Below are positions 8,217-18,643 of a DNA stretch of 64,000 nt, one piece after another. A program made the translations under genes and the position numbers. The DNA lies in NCBI GenBank assembly GCA_963667815.1, contig OY764021.1, one strand, 5' to 3'. The stretch's first letter is position 1. Every line of letters starts with the position of its first letter. The notes under the pieces were generated by a model. It was not told where the DNA came from and ran no database searches. It saw nothing but the letters and a program-made list of their open reading frames with translations. The DNA is from Saccharicrinis sp963667815. Lineage in GTDB: Bacteria; Bacteroidota; Bacteroidia; Bacteroidales; Marinilabiliaceae.

Positions 8217-11090
8217 CTATTCTTGACAAACAACAATCGGCCCCAACAAACCTGCGCTCATTACATCATCTGCCCTATCCTTAAATTTATTATAACGAGG
8301 GTTCCCCTTTTCTGCTTCTCCAATCATTCCATTAAGTGCACCTGGTTTTACATGAATTATAATGGAATTTTCTCCATCTTTTATATAATCAGAAATATTA
8401 AATACAAAAGGAGAATACACTCTATCCCCAACATACTGCCCGTTGATTTCTAACTTTGCCGTGTAATATACTTTTCCCAGATCTAATACATAATTATGAT
8501 CCTTGCCGATATTATCAACAGTAAATTTAGCACTATACACCCCTTCTTTAGAAACAAATTTCAATTGCTCATGATTCTTCCAATCAAAAAGCGAAGTATT
8601 TTCAATTTCTAATGAATCCACTTTTAGATTCCAGTCTGATATATTTACAATCTCATCAACACTCTTTTTATCAAATGGAACAGAAAATCCACCTTCAATT
8701 TTCGCTTCATGTGTACTAGCATATAATAACACAGTGCCATAAGGAGGTAATTCATAAGTAATTCTATTAAAATTACCTACAGAGCCAGCAGTGCCTGAGT
8801 CGGCATTTAACCAAAAAGCCTTTTTATATTTATCATTAAGAGACAAAGAGATTGTTTTCCATTGGTCACTCATATTCCAAATGAACTGAATACGGCTGCC
8901 ATCACTCATTTCTCTTTGTACCTGTCGGATAGAATCATACTTACTATTAAAACTAATATCTTTATGCAAACCTCTTATCCATTGATCTATATTTTCACCA
9001 TACTTAAATTGCATACTATTAGGTTCTTTGCATGCCAAGTCAATAAAGTGAAATGTTGCTTTATCATTTTCTTCCCAATTTAAATACGACGGTTGCTTTG
9101 TTGGTTTCTCTCCTACAATTGCAAAATTCATCCCATCCTCGGTCAATTTTTTAATTTGCTTTGCAGTATTTAACTGGATTACATCAATGCCAACCAGCAT
9201 TAACGCCTGATAATAATTCCCCCTTATATTGATTTTCCTACCATTTTCTATATCAGCATTTTGAATGGACTCATCATTTATCCATTCCCAGGTTATACCA
9301 TTTGCCTCCAACTGATTTATGACAGGATAAATTTTTTGAGCCCATTCCTGTTTTTCAGTTTTATAGGCCTCTTTATCCGTTAAAGCTGGTTCCACATCCG
9401 GCAAATAGCCAAATGCCATTACTTCTTCGGGGTTTTCAGGCATACCTTCAACCGTGTTAAAAGGATAATAAATCAAAACATCTGCATGTGGCTTACCTGA
9501 GCGTAATGCGTATTGAGTACGCGTAATATATTGATTTACCTGTTTCTGATTTTCCCAAAACTGTGTTCCCTCACCTAAATGAGAACTAAAGGCAACATTT
9601 TTCCCCATGTAAAAAGGATACCATCCTTGTTCTGTTGTATTCTCACTGACTAATTTATATGGAATCCCATGATAAATAATCTGGTTTACACCAGCAGCAA
9701 AAAGCTTATCCACGGCAATTTTTATTTTTTGAGGAGTAGTCATATACCCCCTTTTAGCAAAAACTACTGACTCAGCACTTAAAACTGGTCGATTATATAA
9801 ATGTGCACCGGATCCCATAATTTTCAAGTTAGCATCAACACCCAGCATGCTTTCTGTTTCAGGTATTGAGGCAAAACCGGCATTGGCAATCATATCCATC
9901 CTTAATCCATAAACCTGGTTACGATGCAGCATTCCTCTCTTCTCTAACCATTGGCTACTGGTATTAATAAAGTTTTTTCCAAAAAGTTCACTAATAGTTA
10001 AATCATAATCGTATCGTAATCGCCAATCTTCAGAATCAAAATAAAACGAAGGAGCCTTATGAGGATTTTTATATTCCACATAATTGTATTTTTTCACCAT
10101 ATTAACTGCAAACCAAGGTGTTATGTCATACCCTCTTCTATCTTTAAAATAGTTGATAAATTCTGGGGTAAAAAAACGTTCCACTGCAAATTCATAGCTA
10201 TCATTAAATACAGCCCTTAACGGATTTCCATAATAATTCTGCAACCCAGTTCTATCTCCAAACAAATAGTTATAACTCTCTTCAACTTTAGCCGCATTAA
10301 AGTGATCAGTAACAGGTCCTTGTTCAGGACCGGCAACCATCGATCCTTTTTCACTTTGAGGTTTGGACCAATATGCTACTAATTTCCACTCACCTTCCGG
10401 GACAGCCCATTGTATAGAATCATTTTTAACCTGATCGGTTAACACTACAATAGATTCAGGATCTAAAGCTGTAGTTCTACGATCTAATCCTTCAATTTTT
10501 GAGTTAACCTTGGCAGCTACGACAGCTACAAGAGATGAAGGAACATTGGATGAATTTGATACTTTGGGTATTTCTACTGAGATATCCCTACCTCCAATAA
10601 TATCTTTATCCTGATAATCCAAAGTTTTGATCCCATCTTCAACCTTAATAAACGGCCCGCCTACCGGCCAACCGCTCCCATTATTCATGTCAATAAAAAG
10701 ACCTCTCTTCTTTGCTTCTTCCAGAACTGATGCCACATTATTGTAATAATCAGGGGTATCCCAACTTAATATTTTTGCTCTTTCCTCTTCAGAACCTGCA
10801 TGCAAATTAATATTAAATGGCTGAATCTCTAATCCTGCAAAACCATGATCTGCAAACAAGCTAATCTCTCTTTTCAACTCGTTTTTATCTACATTGTTTC
10901 CCGGCCACCACCATCGTGCCATTGGCCCGTAACTCTGATCTGGATTTTGGAAGTCCTTGATATTAAAATCATATTCAGGAAACCATTTCTCTTTATTTTT
11001 GTCATTATGGAACTGACACTGACAAAACAAAACTAACCACCCGAATAAAACGATTATTTTTGTATAGCTAAATTTAGTATTAACGTCCAT
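8217..11090 (-). CDS. GH106 alpha-L-rhamnosidase-like lipoprotein
   Basis: A 957-residue predicted lipoprotein: hydrophobic leader followed by a lipobox-like LFCQC. The early motif SYGPMARWWWPGN followed by ADHGFAGLEIQPF is typical of glycoside hydrolase family 106. Further landmarks are NNGSGWPVGGP, VFNDSYEFAVERFFTPEF, and a C-terminal beta-sandwich with YTAKLEINGQYVGDRVYSPF resembling a GH2-type sugar-binding fold. Family members remove terminal alpha-L-rhamnose from rhamnogalacturonans, ulvan-type glycans or plant glycosides. Catalytic glutamates were not assigned individually. The protein would act at the cell surface or in the periplasm. It is the last intact gene of the GH operon, 74 bp after a GH3 gene, and its stop is followed in the same frame by the GH3 remnant. 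Confidence 0.85.
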   Translation of the reverse strand: MDVNTKFSYTKIIVLFGWLVLFCQCQFHNDKNKEKWFPEYDFNIKDFQNPDQSYGPMARWWWPGNNVDKNELKREISLFADHGFAGLEIQPFNINLHAGSEEERAKILSWDTPDYYNNVASVLEEAKKRGLFIDMNNGSGWPVGGPFIKVEDGIKTLDYQDKDIIGGRDISVEIPKVSNSSNVPSSLVAVVAAKVNSKIEGLDRRTTALDPESIVVLTDQVKNDSIQWAVPEGEWKLVAYWSKPQSEKGSMVAGPEQGPVTDHFNAAKVEESYNYLFGDRTGLQNYYGNPLRAVFNDSYEFAVERFFTPEFINYFKDRRGYDITPWFAVNMVKKYNYVEYKNPHKAPSFYFDSEDWRLRYDYDLTISELFGKNFINTSSQWLEKRGMLHRNQVYGLRMDMIANAGFASIPETESMLGVDANLKIMGSGAHLYNRPVLSAESVVFAKRGYMTTPQKIKIAVDKLFAAGVNQIIYHGIPYKLVSENTTEQGWYPFYMGKNVAFSSHLGEGTQFWENQKQVNQYITRTQYALRSGKPHADVLIYYPFNTVEGMPENPEEVMAFGYLPDVEPALTDKEAYKTEKQEWAQKIYPVINQLEANGITWEWINDESIQNADIENGRKINIRGNYYQALMLVGIDVIQLNTAKQIKKLTEDGMNFAIVGEKPTKQPSYLNWEENDKATFHFIDLACKEPNSMQFKYGENIDQWIRGLHKDISFNSKYDSIRQVQREMSDGSRIQFIWNMSDQWKTISLSLNDKYKKAFWLNADSGTAGSVGNFNRITYELPPYGTVLLYASTHEAKIEGGFSVPFDKKSVDEIVNISDWNLKVDSLEIENTSLFDWKNHEQLKFVSKEGVYSAKFTVDNIGKDHNYVLDLGKVYYTAKLEINGQYVGDRVYSPFVFNISDYIKDGENSIIIHVKPGALNGMIGEAEKGNPRYNKFKDRADDVMSAGLLGPIVVCQE

Positions 11091-11164
11091 AAGTCATTTT
11101 TTTTTACGTTACTCTATATTCTGATTTATTTTCTATTAGTACAAAACAACTCTGAAACATTTAA

Positions 11165-13453
11165 CTATCTATTCCAAACAAATTTTGCACTCTTTGTATT
11201 TTCAGAACTTGTCCCGATATATAACACAAACTCTCCTGGTTCCCAATTCCACTCTAAACTTGAGTTATAGAACTTTAAATCTTCTACACCCAGATTAAAA
11301 GTAATTTCTTTCTCTTCCTGAGGTTCTAAAAATACTTTTTGAAATTTCTTCAACTCTTTAACAGGACGAGTCACTGAAGCAACAGGATCATACAAATACA
11401 ATTGAACTGTTTCTTCGCCTGCAAAATTTCCTGAATTCTTCAGTTTAACAGTTGCTGTTAAATTCCCATTATCCCCGATTGTTAAAGTATCGCTTAATGC
11501 AATATCACCATATTCAAATATGGTATAACTCAAACCATAGCCAAAGGGAAATAAAGGTGTATTGTATTCATCCATATAGTTTGAATAATAACCCAAGCCT
11601 CTTTTGCCTTTAGGGTATGGCCTGCCTGTATTTTTATGATTATAATAAATTGGTATCTGTCCGATATTCCGGGGAAAACTCATAGTCAACTTTCCTGATG
11701 GATTATAATTCCCAAACAGCACGTCTGCTAATGCATTTCCAGATTCAGTACCTAGTTTCCAGGTTTCAATGATAGCATCTGCATAGGGCATTACATCTTG
11801 AAGAACCAAAGGACGCCCGTTTGAAAGCACCAATATAACAGGTTTTCCTGTTTCCTTAAGTGATTTCAAAAATTGCAACTGACAGTTTTGAAGAGAAATA
11901 TTTGTCATACTTCTGGCCTCGCCAGACATTCTTCGTGATTCACCCAGTACAGCTACAATAACGTCAGCCTCTTTTGAAATATCAAGAGCCTCAGCTTCCA
12001 ATGCCTCTTGTTCTTTCTCATCAAAATAAAATCTTGTTTTGTAGTTATACGTCTTATCATCTATCACTTGTGTCCCTTTGGCATACTTTACATTTGGATT
12101 TTTTTTCCTAATTCCTTCAAAAATAGTTACCACACTATCCGTTTCACCCCTTAACGTCCACATACTAAACATTTCACCTTTATCGTTAGCAAAAGGGCCA
12201 ACCAAAGCAATTTTAACATCATTTTTTAAGGGTAATACCTGATTATTATTTTTTAGCAAAACCATTGATTTTAATGCAGCTTCTTTTGCCAATGCACGAT
12301 GCTTACCTGACAAAATCACACTATCCCCCTTATTAGGCGAGAAATTTCTGTATGGATCATTAAAAAGCCCTAATTTGTACTTTGCTTCCAACACCCTGCG
12401 ACAAGCATCGTCAATTTGCTTTATGGTAACTTTCCCTTCATTTAAACTTTGTTCCAAAGAGGCCATCATGCTTTCACTTGCCATATCCATATCAACACCT
12501 GCATTAAGCGCCAAGGCTGCTGATTGTTTATAACTATCTGCCACGCCATGAGCCTGAAGTTCAGCTACTGCATTTGCATCCGATACAACAAATCCATTAA
12601 AACCCCACTCATGCCTTAACAAATCAGTCAACAACCATTTATTTGCTGTTGCAGGAATACCATCAACTTCATTAAAAGAAGTCATAATACTACCTGCTCC
12701 GGCATCAATGGCAGCCTTATATGGAGGCAAGTAATTTTGGTACATTGTTAACCTGCTCATGTCTGTAGTATTATAATCCTTACCACCTTCAGCAGCACCA
12801 TACATCCCCATATGCTTAACACAAGCCATTAGCGATGTTTCATCTGTTAAATCATCACCTTGATATCCTTTTACCATAGCACGGGCAATTAGCGAACCAA
12901 GGTATGGATCTTCTCCTGAGCCTTCCATTACCCTTCCCCAGCGAGGATCTCTTGTAATGTCCACCATCGGTGAAAATGTCCAATTATACCCTTCGGCAGA
13001 ACCCTCTATTGCAGCTACACGTGCCGTTTTCTCAATCATAATTGTATCCCACGAACATGACAACCCCAATGGAATTGGAAAAACAGTTTTATATCCATGA
13101 ATAATATCAAGGCCATTTAACAATGGTATTTTTAACCTCGAACTATCTGCTAATACTGCATATGAATGAACAAATTCTGGATCTTTCATCACTGCATATA
13201 CATTCCCCCCTGTTCCATCCATTAACTTTTGTTTTACATTTTTAGATGATAACGGCCCTGTAATTGCAACAGGCGTAACTAAATTTAATTGGCCAATTTT
13301 TTCTTCAATAGTCATTTGGTTCATAACCAAATTAATCAAAGAATCCATTTCTATTTTCTTTTCTTTTTTTTCGCAAGAAGCAATTATCAATACGCTTACC
13401 AACAAACACAGAACCGGTAAGAACCTACTTTTTAAATGATTAAAAACTCTCAT
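11165..13453 (-). CDS. GH3 beta-glucosidase-like lipoprotein (BglX type)
   Basis: A family 3 glycoside hydrolase of about 762 residues. Start at 13453 gives a lipoprotein signal with lipobox VLIIASC; ATG (13480) and TTG (13486) starts upstream are also in frame. The N-terminal TIM barrel holds MTIEEKIGQLN, DPRWGRVMEGSGEDPYLG and the nucleophile motif FVVSDANAV (Asp292). The alpha/beta sandwich has VLLKNNNQVLPL and a likely acid/base region GESRRMSGEARS. The Fn3-like C-terminus contains FPFGYGLSYTIFEYG. Expected activity is exo-hydrolysis of beta-linked glucose or xylose-type residues in the periplasm. It lies 128 bp after the 811-residue GH3 gene and 74 bp before GH106. Confidence 0.92.
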   Translation of the reverse strand: MRVFNHLKSRFLPVLCLLVSVLIIASCEKKEKKIEMDSLINLVMNQMTIEEKIGQLNLVTPVAITGPLSSKNVKQKLMDGTGGNVYAVMKDPEFVHSYAVLADSSRLKIPLLNGLDIIHGYKTVFPIPLGLSCSWDTIMIEKTARVAAIEGSAEGYNWTFSPMVDITRDPRWGRVMEGSGEDPYLGSLIARAMVKGYQGDDLTDETSLMACVKHMGMYGAAEGGKDYNTTDMSRLTMYQNYLPPYKAAIDAGAGSIMTSFNEVDGIPATANKWLLTDLLRHEWGFNGFVVSDANAVAELQAHGVADSYKQSAALALNAGVDMDMASESMMASLEQSLNEGKVTIKQIDDACRRVLEAKYKLGLFNDPYRNFSPNKGDSVILSGKHRALAKEAALKSMVLLKNNNQVLPLKNDVKIALVGPFANDKGEMFSMWTLRGETDSVVTIFEGIRKKNPNVKYAKGTQVIDDKTYNYKTRFYFDEKEQEALEAEALDISKEADVIVAVLGESRRMSGEARSMTNISLQNCQLQFLKSLKETGKPVILVLSNGRPLVLQDVMPYADAIIETWKLGTESGNALADVLFGNYNPSGKLTMSFPRNIGQIPIYYNHKNTGRPYPKGKRGLGYYSNYMDEYNTPLFPFGYGLSYTIFEYGDIALSDTLTIGDNGNLTATVKLKNSGNFAGEETVQLYLYDPVASVTRPVKELKKFQKVFLEPQEEKEITFNLGVEDLKFYNSSLEWNWEPGEFVLYIGTSSENTKSAKFVWNR

Positions 13454-13581
13454 AACAATAATTTTAAATTTCAATATCATTCTCAACGCAAATCTGATGA
13501 TTTCAGAATCTATCCATTAAACATTTCATGTTATATATCAGAAGATTACGAATTGAAAACAATCATACTTAATTGATTTTA

Positions 13582-16017
13582 TTAGTAGTTAACTGTCTGC
13601 CCTTTCTGTTCAACTACTAATTCAAACTCAGCATTAGAATTACCACCAACTGCAATATCTAATGTTGTAGGCTCAACAATCCAATTTCGTGACACACTAT
13701 TCCAATATTTCAATTCAGTTGGGCCTAATTTAAATTGTATACTTTTTGTTTCTCCTGGTGCTAAAGTGATTCTTTTAAACCCTTTAAGCTCGCGTTGTGG
13801 TCGTGAAGATGTTCCATAACGCTGATGAATGTAAAGTTGGGCAACTTCATCAGCTATATATTCTCCTATATTTGTTATATCTACCGATACAGCAAGGGTA
13901 TCGCCAATTTCTAATTCGGCATGATCTGCCACTAAATTCTCATATTTAAATGACGAATAGCTCAATCCATAACCAAATGGAAACAGAGGTGAATTTTCTC
14001 CATTCCAATATCTTTTATTGGCATCTTTTGGACTCTGGGAGGTCAATTGAGCATAGTAATTAGGGATTTGCTCCGCAGCTCTCACCCAGGTAAATGGCAG
14101 TTTGCCACCAGGAGAAACATCTCCAAACAACAGGTTTGCAACTGCTGTTCCTCCCTGGGTGCCCGGATACCAGATATCAAGAATCGCGTCAACATCATTT
14201 ATCACCCCATTCAATTCCAATGGGCGGGCTGACATAAGAACCAAAACAACTGGTTTTCCTGTAGCTGCAACTGCTTTAATCAATTCTTCTTGATCTCCCG
14301 GTAGTTTTAATGATGAACTGGATGCCGACTCGCCAATCATATCCTGACGTTCTCCAACTACAACTATAGCAACATCAGATTTTTTTGCTGCTTTTACTGC
14401 GTTTTTTATTGCAGTTTTTTTATCCTCATTAAAAGAAGGCTTATCAGAACTACCGCCGATCATTTCAAATGGAGAAGGATAAATTCTATCTGGTATGACA
14501 GGCCCCCATGCAAAATTTATAGGAATATTTTTTCCAATTCTAGCTTTAATGCCATCCAGAATACTAACAGATTCTTCTAAATCATATTTAAATGACCATG
14601 GTCCCAGAATTTCTCTTGGCGCATTAGCTAATGGTCCAACCACAGCAACTGAAGTAAGTTCATTTTTTTGTAAAGGTAAAAGCTTATTCCTATTTTGTAA
14701 AAGCACCGCTGTTCGTTCAGCAGCAATTCGAGTCATTTCTTTATGATTAGCATTTGATAAAATTTCCTCTACTTTGTTTTCATCAACATAAGGATCATCA
14801 AATAAACCCAATCTAAACTTTGCATCCAAAACGCGATAAGTTGCAGAATCCAAAACCTCTATGCCAATGAGACCTTTTCTAACAGCTTCTGGCAGTTGTT
14901 CATATCCGTTTTTTCCGAAGGACATCGACATATCAACACCTGCATTTAAAGCTTTAACAGCTGCATCTTCATCATCTTTTGCACATTCTTGAATCACCAG
15001 GTTTTTTACACAACCGTTATCACTAACTACAAACCCATCAAAACCAATATCATTTCTCAATACATCTGTAAGCAACCACTTATTGGCTGAGGCTGGAATG
15101 CCATTATATGCCATATAAGCACACATAATATTAAATACGCCAGATTCTATAGCAGCTTCAAATGGAGGTAAGTATACATTTCTTAATTCATACTCCGATA
15201 AGTTTACCTCATCATTATCCCTGCCTCCTAAAGAAGCTCCATAGCCAACAAAATGTTTTGCTCCCGCCATTAAATGTCCTGGTTGTGAAACATCCTCTCC
15301 CTGAAAACCTTTTACTTGTGCTACCGCCATAACAGAACCTAAATATGGATCTTCTCCAACACCCTCAACAATTCTTCCCCAACGAGGGTCTCGAGTAATA
15401 TCAATCATAGGAGCAAATGTCCATCGAATACCGACCGCACTTGCTTCTTTTGCCGCTACCGTCTGAGACTTCTCAACAATCTCAGGGTCCCAGGATGCTG
15501 TCATACCTATAGAAACCGGAAAAATGGTACGGAAACCATGTATCACATCGTAACCAAATAAAAGTGGAATACCTAACCTGGATTCATTAACAGCGACCCT
15601 TTGTAGAATATTATTAGTTTTAGCATCTGTTACAAATAATAAAGAACCAATTTGCCCATTAGAAAGGCTTCTTTGAAGCCTTCGGGGAACTTTTTCATTT
15701 TTCCCCATATGAAAATACTGATTTAATTGCCCTGTTTTTTCCTCAATTGTCATTTTTGATAATAGGTCCTTAGCTCTTAGATCACTTGCTATTCGATGAT
15801 CTTCATAAATGTCAAGTTTTCCGTTTTTATTAAGGTCTTTGAATTTTTTGCCTTCTATGATAATACACTCCTTTTCTAACGATTCAATCGCCTGAGAAAA
15901 ACTCGTAAGACTATACATAGCTAAAAGTATAATTGAAAAAATAACTTTGTAAACTTTTTGCAAATCATTTTTAATAATTATACTATTAGTCGGTTTTAAT
16001 GTTGTTTTGTATTTCAT
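13582..16017 (-). CDS. GH3 beta-glucosidase-like enzyme (BglX type), secreted
   Basis: An 811-residue GH3 protein with an internal-type signal segment (VIFSIILLAMYSLTSFSQ, about 25-42). An unusual short insert (KFKDLNKNGKLDIYEDHRI) precedes the barrel and resembles a calcium-binding, dockerin-like D-x-N-x-N-G loop. Landmarks are MTIEEKTGQLNQYF, DPRWGRIVEGVGEDPYLG, the nucleophile motif FVVSDNGC (Asp333), the acid/base region GERQDMIGES, and FPFGYGLSYSSFKY opening the Fn3-like domain. It belongs with the 11165-13453 enzyme in the BglX group and differs from the 772-residue pair upstream, so the operon carries two GH3 types. Expected to act in the periplasm. Confidence 0.92.
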   Translation of the reverse strand: MKYKTTLKPTNSIIIKNDLQKVYKVIFSIILLAMYSLTSFSQAIESLEKECIIIEGKKFKDLNKNGKLDIYEDHRIASDLRAKDLLSKMTIEEKTGQLNQYFHMGKNEKVPRRLQRSLSNGQIGSLLFVTDAKTNNILQRVAVNESRLGIPLLFGYDVIHGFRTIFPVSIGMTASWDPEIVEKSQTVAAKEASAVGIRWTFAPMIDITRDPRWGRIVEGVGEDPYLGSVMAVAQVKGFQGEDVSQPGHLMAGAKHFVGYGASLGGRDNDEVNLSEYELRNVYLPPFEAAIESGVFNIMCAYMAYNGIPASANKWLLTDVLRNDIGFDGFVVSDNGCVKNLVIQECAKDDEDAAVKALNAGVDMSMSFGKNGYEQLPEAVRKGLIGIEVLDSATYRVLDAKFRLGLFDDPYVDENKVEEILSNANHKEMTRIAAERTAVLLQNRNKLLPLQKNELTSVAVVGPLANAPREILGPWSFKYDLEESVSILDGIKARIGKNIPINFAWGPVIPDRIYPSPFEMIGGSSDKPSFNEDKKTAIKNAVKAAKKSDVAIVVVGERQDMIGESASSSSLKLPGDQEELIKAVAATGKPVVLVLMSARPLELNGVINDVDAILDIWYPGTQGGTAVANLLFGDVSPGGKLPFTWVRAAEQIPNYYAQLTSQSPKDANKRYWNGENSPLFPFGYGLSYSSFKYENLVADHAELEIGDTLAVSVDITNIGEYIADEVAQLYIHQRYGTSSRPQRELKGFKRITLAPGETKSIQFKLGPTELKYWNSVSRNWIVEPTTLDIAVGGNSNAEFELVVEQKGQTVNY

Positions 16018-16146
16018 TTTGAATTATCCTTAATCTGTTCTCTTAATTTTCTCCCCTACAATACGGATCCGTTTTTTTTGTATATATGCTTATCAGCTAT
16101 CTATACTTAGTTTTGTTGAAACAAAAACATACTTTATTGTTAACCT

Positions 16147-18627
16147 CTATTCTATTTTAATAGTTACTTCACTTGACTTTAAACCTTCTGCAGAAGCTTT
16201 TAACGTATAATTACCTTTTTCTCCAGATGGCTTCAATATTACCAATCCCCTACCGTTGTAAACCTTTTTCTCTGGTTTCTGAAAACTTGACATATCTGCT
16301 GGATTTCCATTCCCAACTCCAATAACCTTTGCTTTACCATTAACTTGATAATGGATTATCAAATCGTCAACATATGGAACCACATTGCCATCCTTATCAA
16401 TTACTTCTGTATGAACATAAGACAGATCGTTCTCTGATGCTGAAATCGCATCTCTTTCCGGTCGAAGTCGTATAGCATAAGGTGTCCCTGTGGTTTTCAA
16501 TGTGTCCGTACCTATTAGTTTCCCTTTCTGAAAGCTCTTTGCCACTAATATTCCCGGTTTATAAGGAACCATAAATTCCGCTGTTATAGTATTGGGTAAA
16601 ATATTTTTAGCTGCTATAAACTTACCATTTAATTCAAGTTTTACTAATGACCCTTTTGTATGTACAAATACTTTCATTTTCTTCCCTTCTTCTTTAGGGA
16701 AACTCCAACTTTTTATTTGCTTAGGGAAATTATAATAAAAATCAACCTCTTTATAACCTTCTGGTATCGAAGGCTGCACTAACATTTCCACTTCACTTCT
16801 ATCCCATACCACATCCAGATAGTATGAGTTAACCTTTTTATTTCCTATTAAATCCAGCTCTCCACAATAGGCATTAAAAATGGGCCAGTCGGGTTCAAGA
16901 AACAAGTTAGAATTAACAAGCTCATTTTCTGGAACAATCCTGGGAACTCCTATACCAGCTTCGCCAAGGTAATCCATCGCCGACCAGGTGAACATTCCTA
17001 TAGCAAATGGATACTTTTTGGCCATTTCCCAACTTTCATATACCTGAGGAGGAAAAGCCTCTGACTCATACATAACTCTTTCTGGAAACTTTTCATGGTC
17101 TTTTTTATACTTACTTGTTGCATAATTATAACCACATACATCTACATTGGCAAAAGAGGGAGCAGTATCATCCCATTTTTTGCCTTTTCGGCTTGACATG
17201 GCCAATATAAACTTTGGGATAGCCATGGTTACAGGACGGGTTGAATCTAACGAGCGTATCGCATCGGCAAGCTTTTTTCCGGTTTCATAACCATCGGTAT
17301 CTATAGATTCATATATTTCGTTTCCGGTACTCCACATAATAATACTTGGATGATTTCGATCTCTTAATACCATTGAGGTAATGTCTTTTTCCCAACATTT
17401 ATCAAAATGTATATGGTAATCATCAGGCTTTTTGGCATCTTTCCACATATCAAACGCCTCATTAATCACCAACATACCTAAACGATCACAAGCTTTTAGC
17501 AGCTCTGTTGAAAAAGGATTGTGGCTTAAACGTATCGCATTAAACCCATTCTTTTTTAGCAACATTATTTTACGCTCTTCAGCCCTATCAATTGCTGCTG
17601 CCCCCAATGGGCCATTATCGTGATGAATACAACCCCCATGTAAAAGCAGTTTCTTACCATTTAGTGTAAATCCTGTTTTCGCATCAAATTTTATGGTCCT
17701 GATACCAAAGTCTGTAGAAGTTTCGTCAATTACCTTCTTTCCTTTTAGTATTTTTACTTTTGCTTTATACAGCTCAGGCGTTTCAAGCGACCATAACCTG
17801 GGGTTTTCTACAATTACCAATTGCTGAGTCGTACTGTTGTTACTTTTTAGTAACTCTATATCTTTTGTATTAGAACCAACAAGTTTTCCTGTAGCATCAA
17901 ACAATTCACTAATTATTTTATACTTACCACCTATACCACCACTATTTTTAATGGTTGTTTCAATAGAAACTTTTGCCTTATCTTTGGTTATAACCGGAGT
18001 TGTTATATAAGTCCCGTAAATATCAATATGTAAGGGATTCACCATTGTAAGCCAAACATGTCTGTATATACCGGAACCAGAATACCAACGGCTATTGTTT
18101 CCCTCATTTTTAACTTGTACGGCAATTACATTGGATTGTCCAGCCGGCAGAAGATAAGGTGTTAAATCGTAATAGAATGGCGTATAACCATAAATATGAT
18201 TTCCTAAGTGATGCCCATTAACCCACACATCAGAATTCATGTATACTCCATCAAATTGGATAATGACTTTCTTCCCTTTACTTTCCTTATCCAATACAAA
18301 ATGCTTACGATACCAGGCTGTGCCCCCAATCATAAATCCGCCATCTCGTTGTGATAAAGCAGCTTTTGAGAAAGGCCCTACAATACTGTCTGCAATTTGG
18401 TCAGGCAGGTCTTCGATACTCCAATCGTGTGGTAAGTCAACTTTTCTCCATGAAGAATCATCAAACTTGGTATGTTCTCCATTTTGCACATTCTTTTTGA
18501 TAAAAAGCCATTTTTTATCAAAAGATATTGTCCTATTTTTTTCATTCTTGTTTTGTGCTAGTACTGACATACTACATATCACAAAAACAGTAACTAAACA
18601 AATATTTAATAATTTCTTCATTTCCAT
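16147..18627 (-). CDS. GH2 beta-galactosidase-like enzyme, secreted
   Basis: An 826-residue family 2 glycoside hydrolase with signal peptide ending SVLAQ. The sugar-binding domain has DLPHDWSIEDL and GGTAWYRKHF. An Ig-like domain follows, then a TIM barrel with GGCIHHDNGPLG, GFNAIRLSHNPFS and INEAFDMW. The acid/base is Glu437 in WSTGNEIYE and the nucleophile is probably Glu523 in MYESEAF. The C-terminal part (TGTPYAIRLRPERDAISA onward) fits DUF4982 and extra Ig-like domains of Bacteroidota GH2 enzymes. Substrate could be beta-galactoside, glucuronide or a related sugar and is not decided by the sequence. It starts 16 bp after the preceding GH3 stop, hence tightly co-transcribed. Confidence 0.9.
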   Translation of the reverse strand: MEMKKLLNICLVTVFVICSMSVLAQNKNEKNRTISFDKKWLFIKKNVQNGEHTKFDDSSWRKVDLPHDWSIEDLPDQIADSIVGPFSKAALSQRDGGFMIGGTAWYRKHFVLDKESKGKKVIIQFDGVYMNSDVWVNGHHLGNHIYGYTPFYYDLTPYLLPAGQSNVIAVQVKNEGNNSRWYSGSGIYRHVWLTMVNPLHIDIYGTYITTPVITKDKAKVSIETTIKNSGGIGGKYKIISELFDATGKLVGSNTKDIELLKSNNSTTQQLVIVENPRLWSLETPELYKAKVKILKGKKVIDETSTDFGIRTIKFDAKTGFTLNGKKLLLHGGCIHHDNGPLGAAAIDRAEERKIMLLKKNGFNAIRLSHNPFSTELLKACDRLGMLVINEAFDMWKDAKKPDDYHIHFDKCWEKDITSMVLRDRNHPSIIMWSTGNEIYESIDTDGYETGKKLADAIRSLDSTRPVTMAIPKFILAMSSRKGKKWDDTAPSFANVDVCGYNYATSKYKKDHEKFPERVMYESEAFPPQVYESWEMAKKYPFAIGMFTWSAMDYLGEAGIGVPRIVPENELVNSNLFLEPDWPIFNAYCGELDLIGNKKVNSYYLDVVWDRSEVEMLVQPSIPEGYKEVDFYYNFPKQIKSWSFPKEEGKKMKVFVHTKGSLVKLELNGKFIAAKNILPNTITAEFMVPYKPGILVAKSFQKGKLIGTDTLKTTGTPYAIRLRPERDAISASENDLSYVHTEVIDKDGNVVPYVDDLIIHYQVNGKAKVIGVGNGNPADMSSFQKPEKKVYNGRGLVILKPSGEKGNYTLKASAEGLKSSEVTIKIE

Positions 18628-18643
18628 CTCTATTAATCCATTA

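Noticed and set aside
8121..8453. A 110-codon plus-strand frame
   Set aside because: Antisense to the GH106 end and the GH3 remnant; low-complexity composition, no domain.
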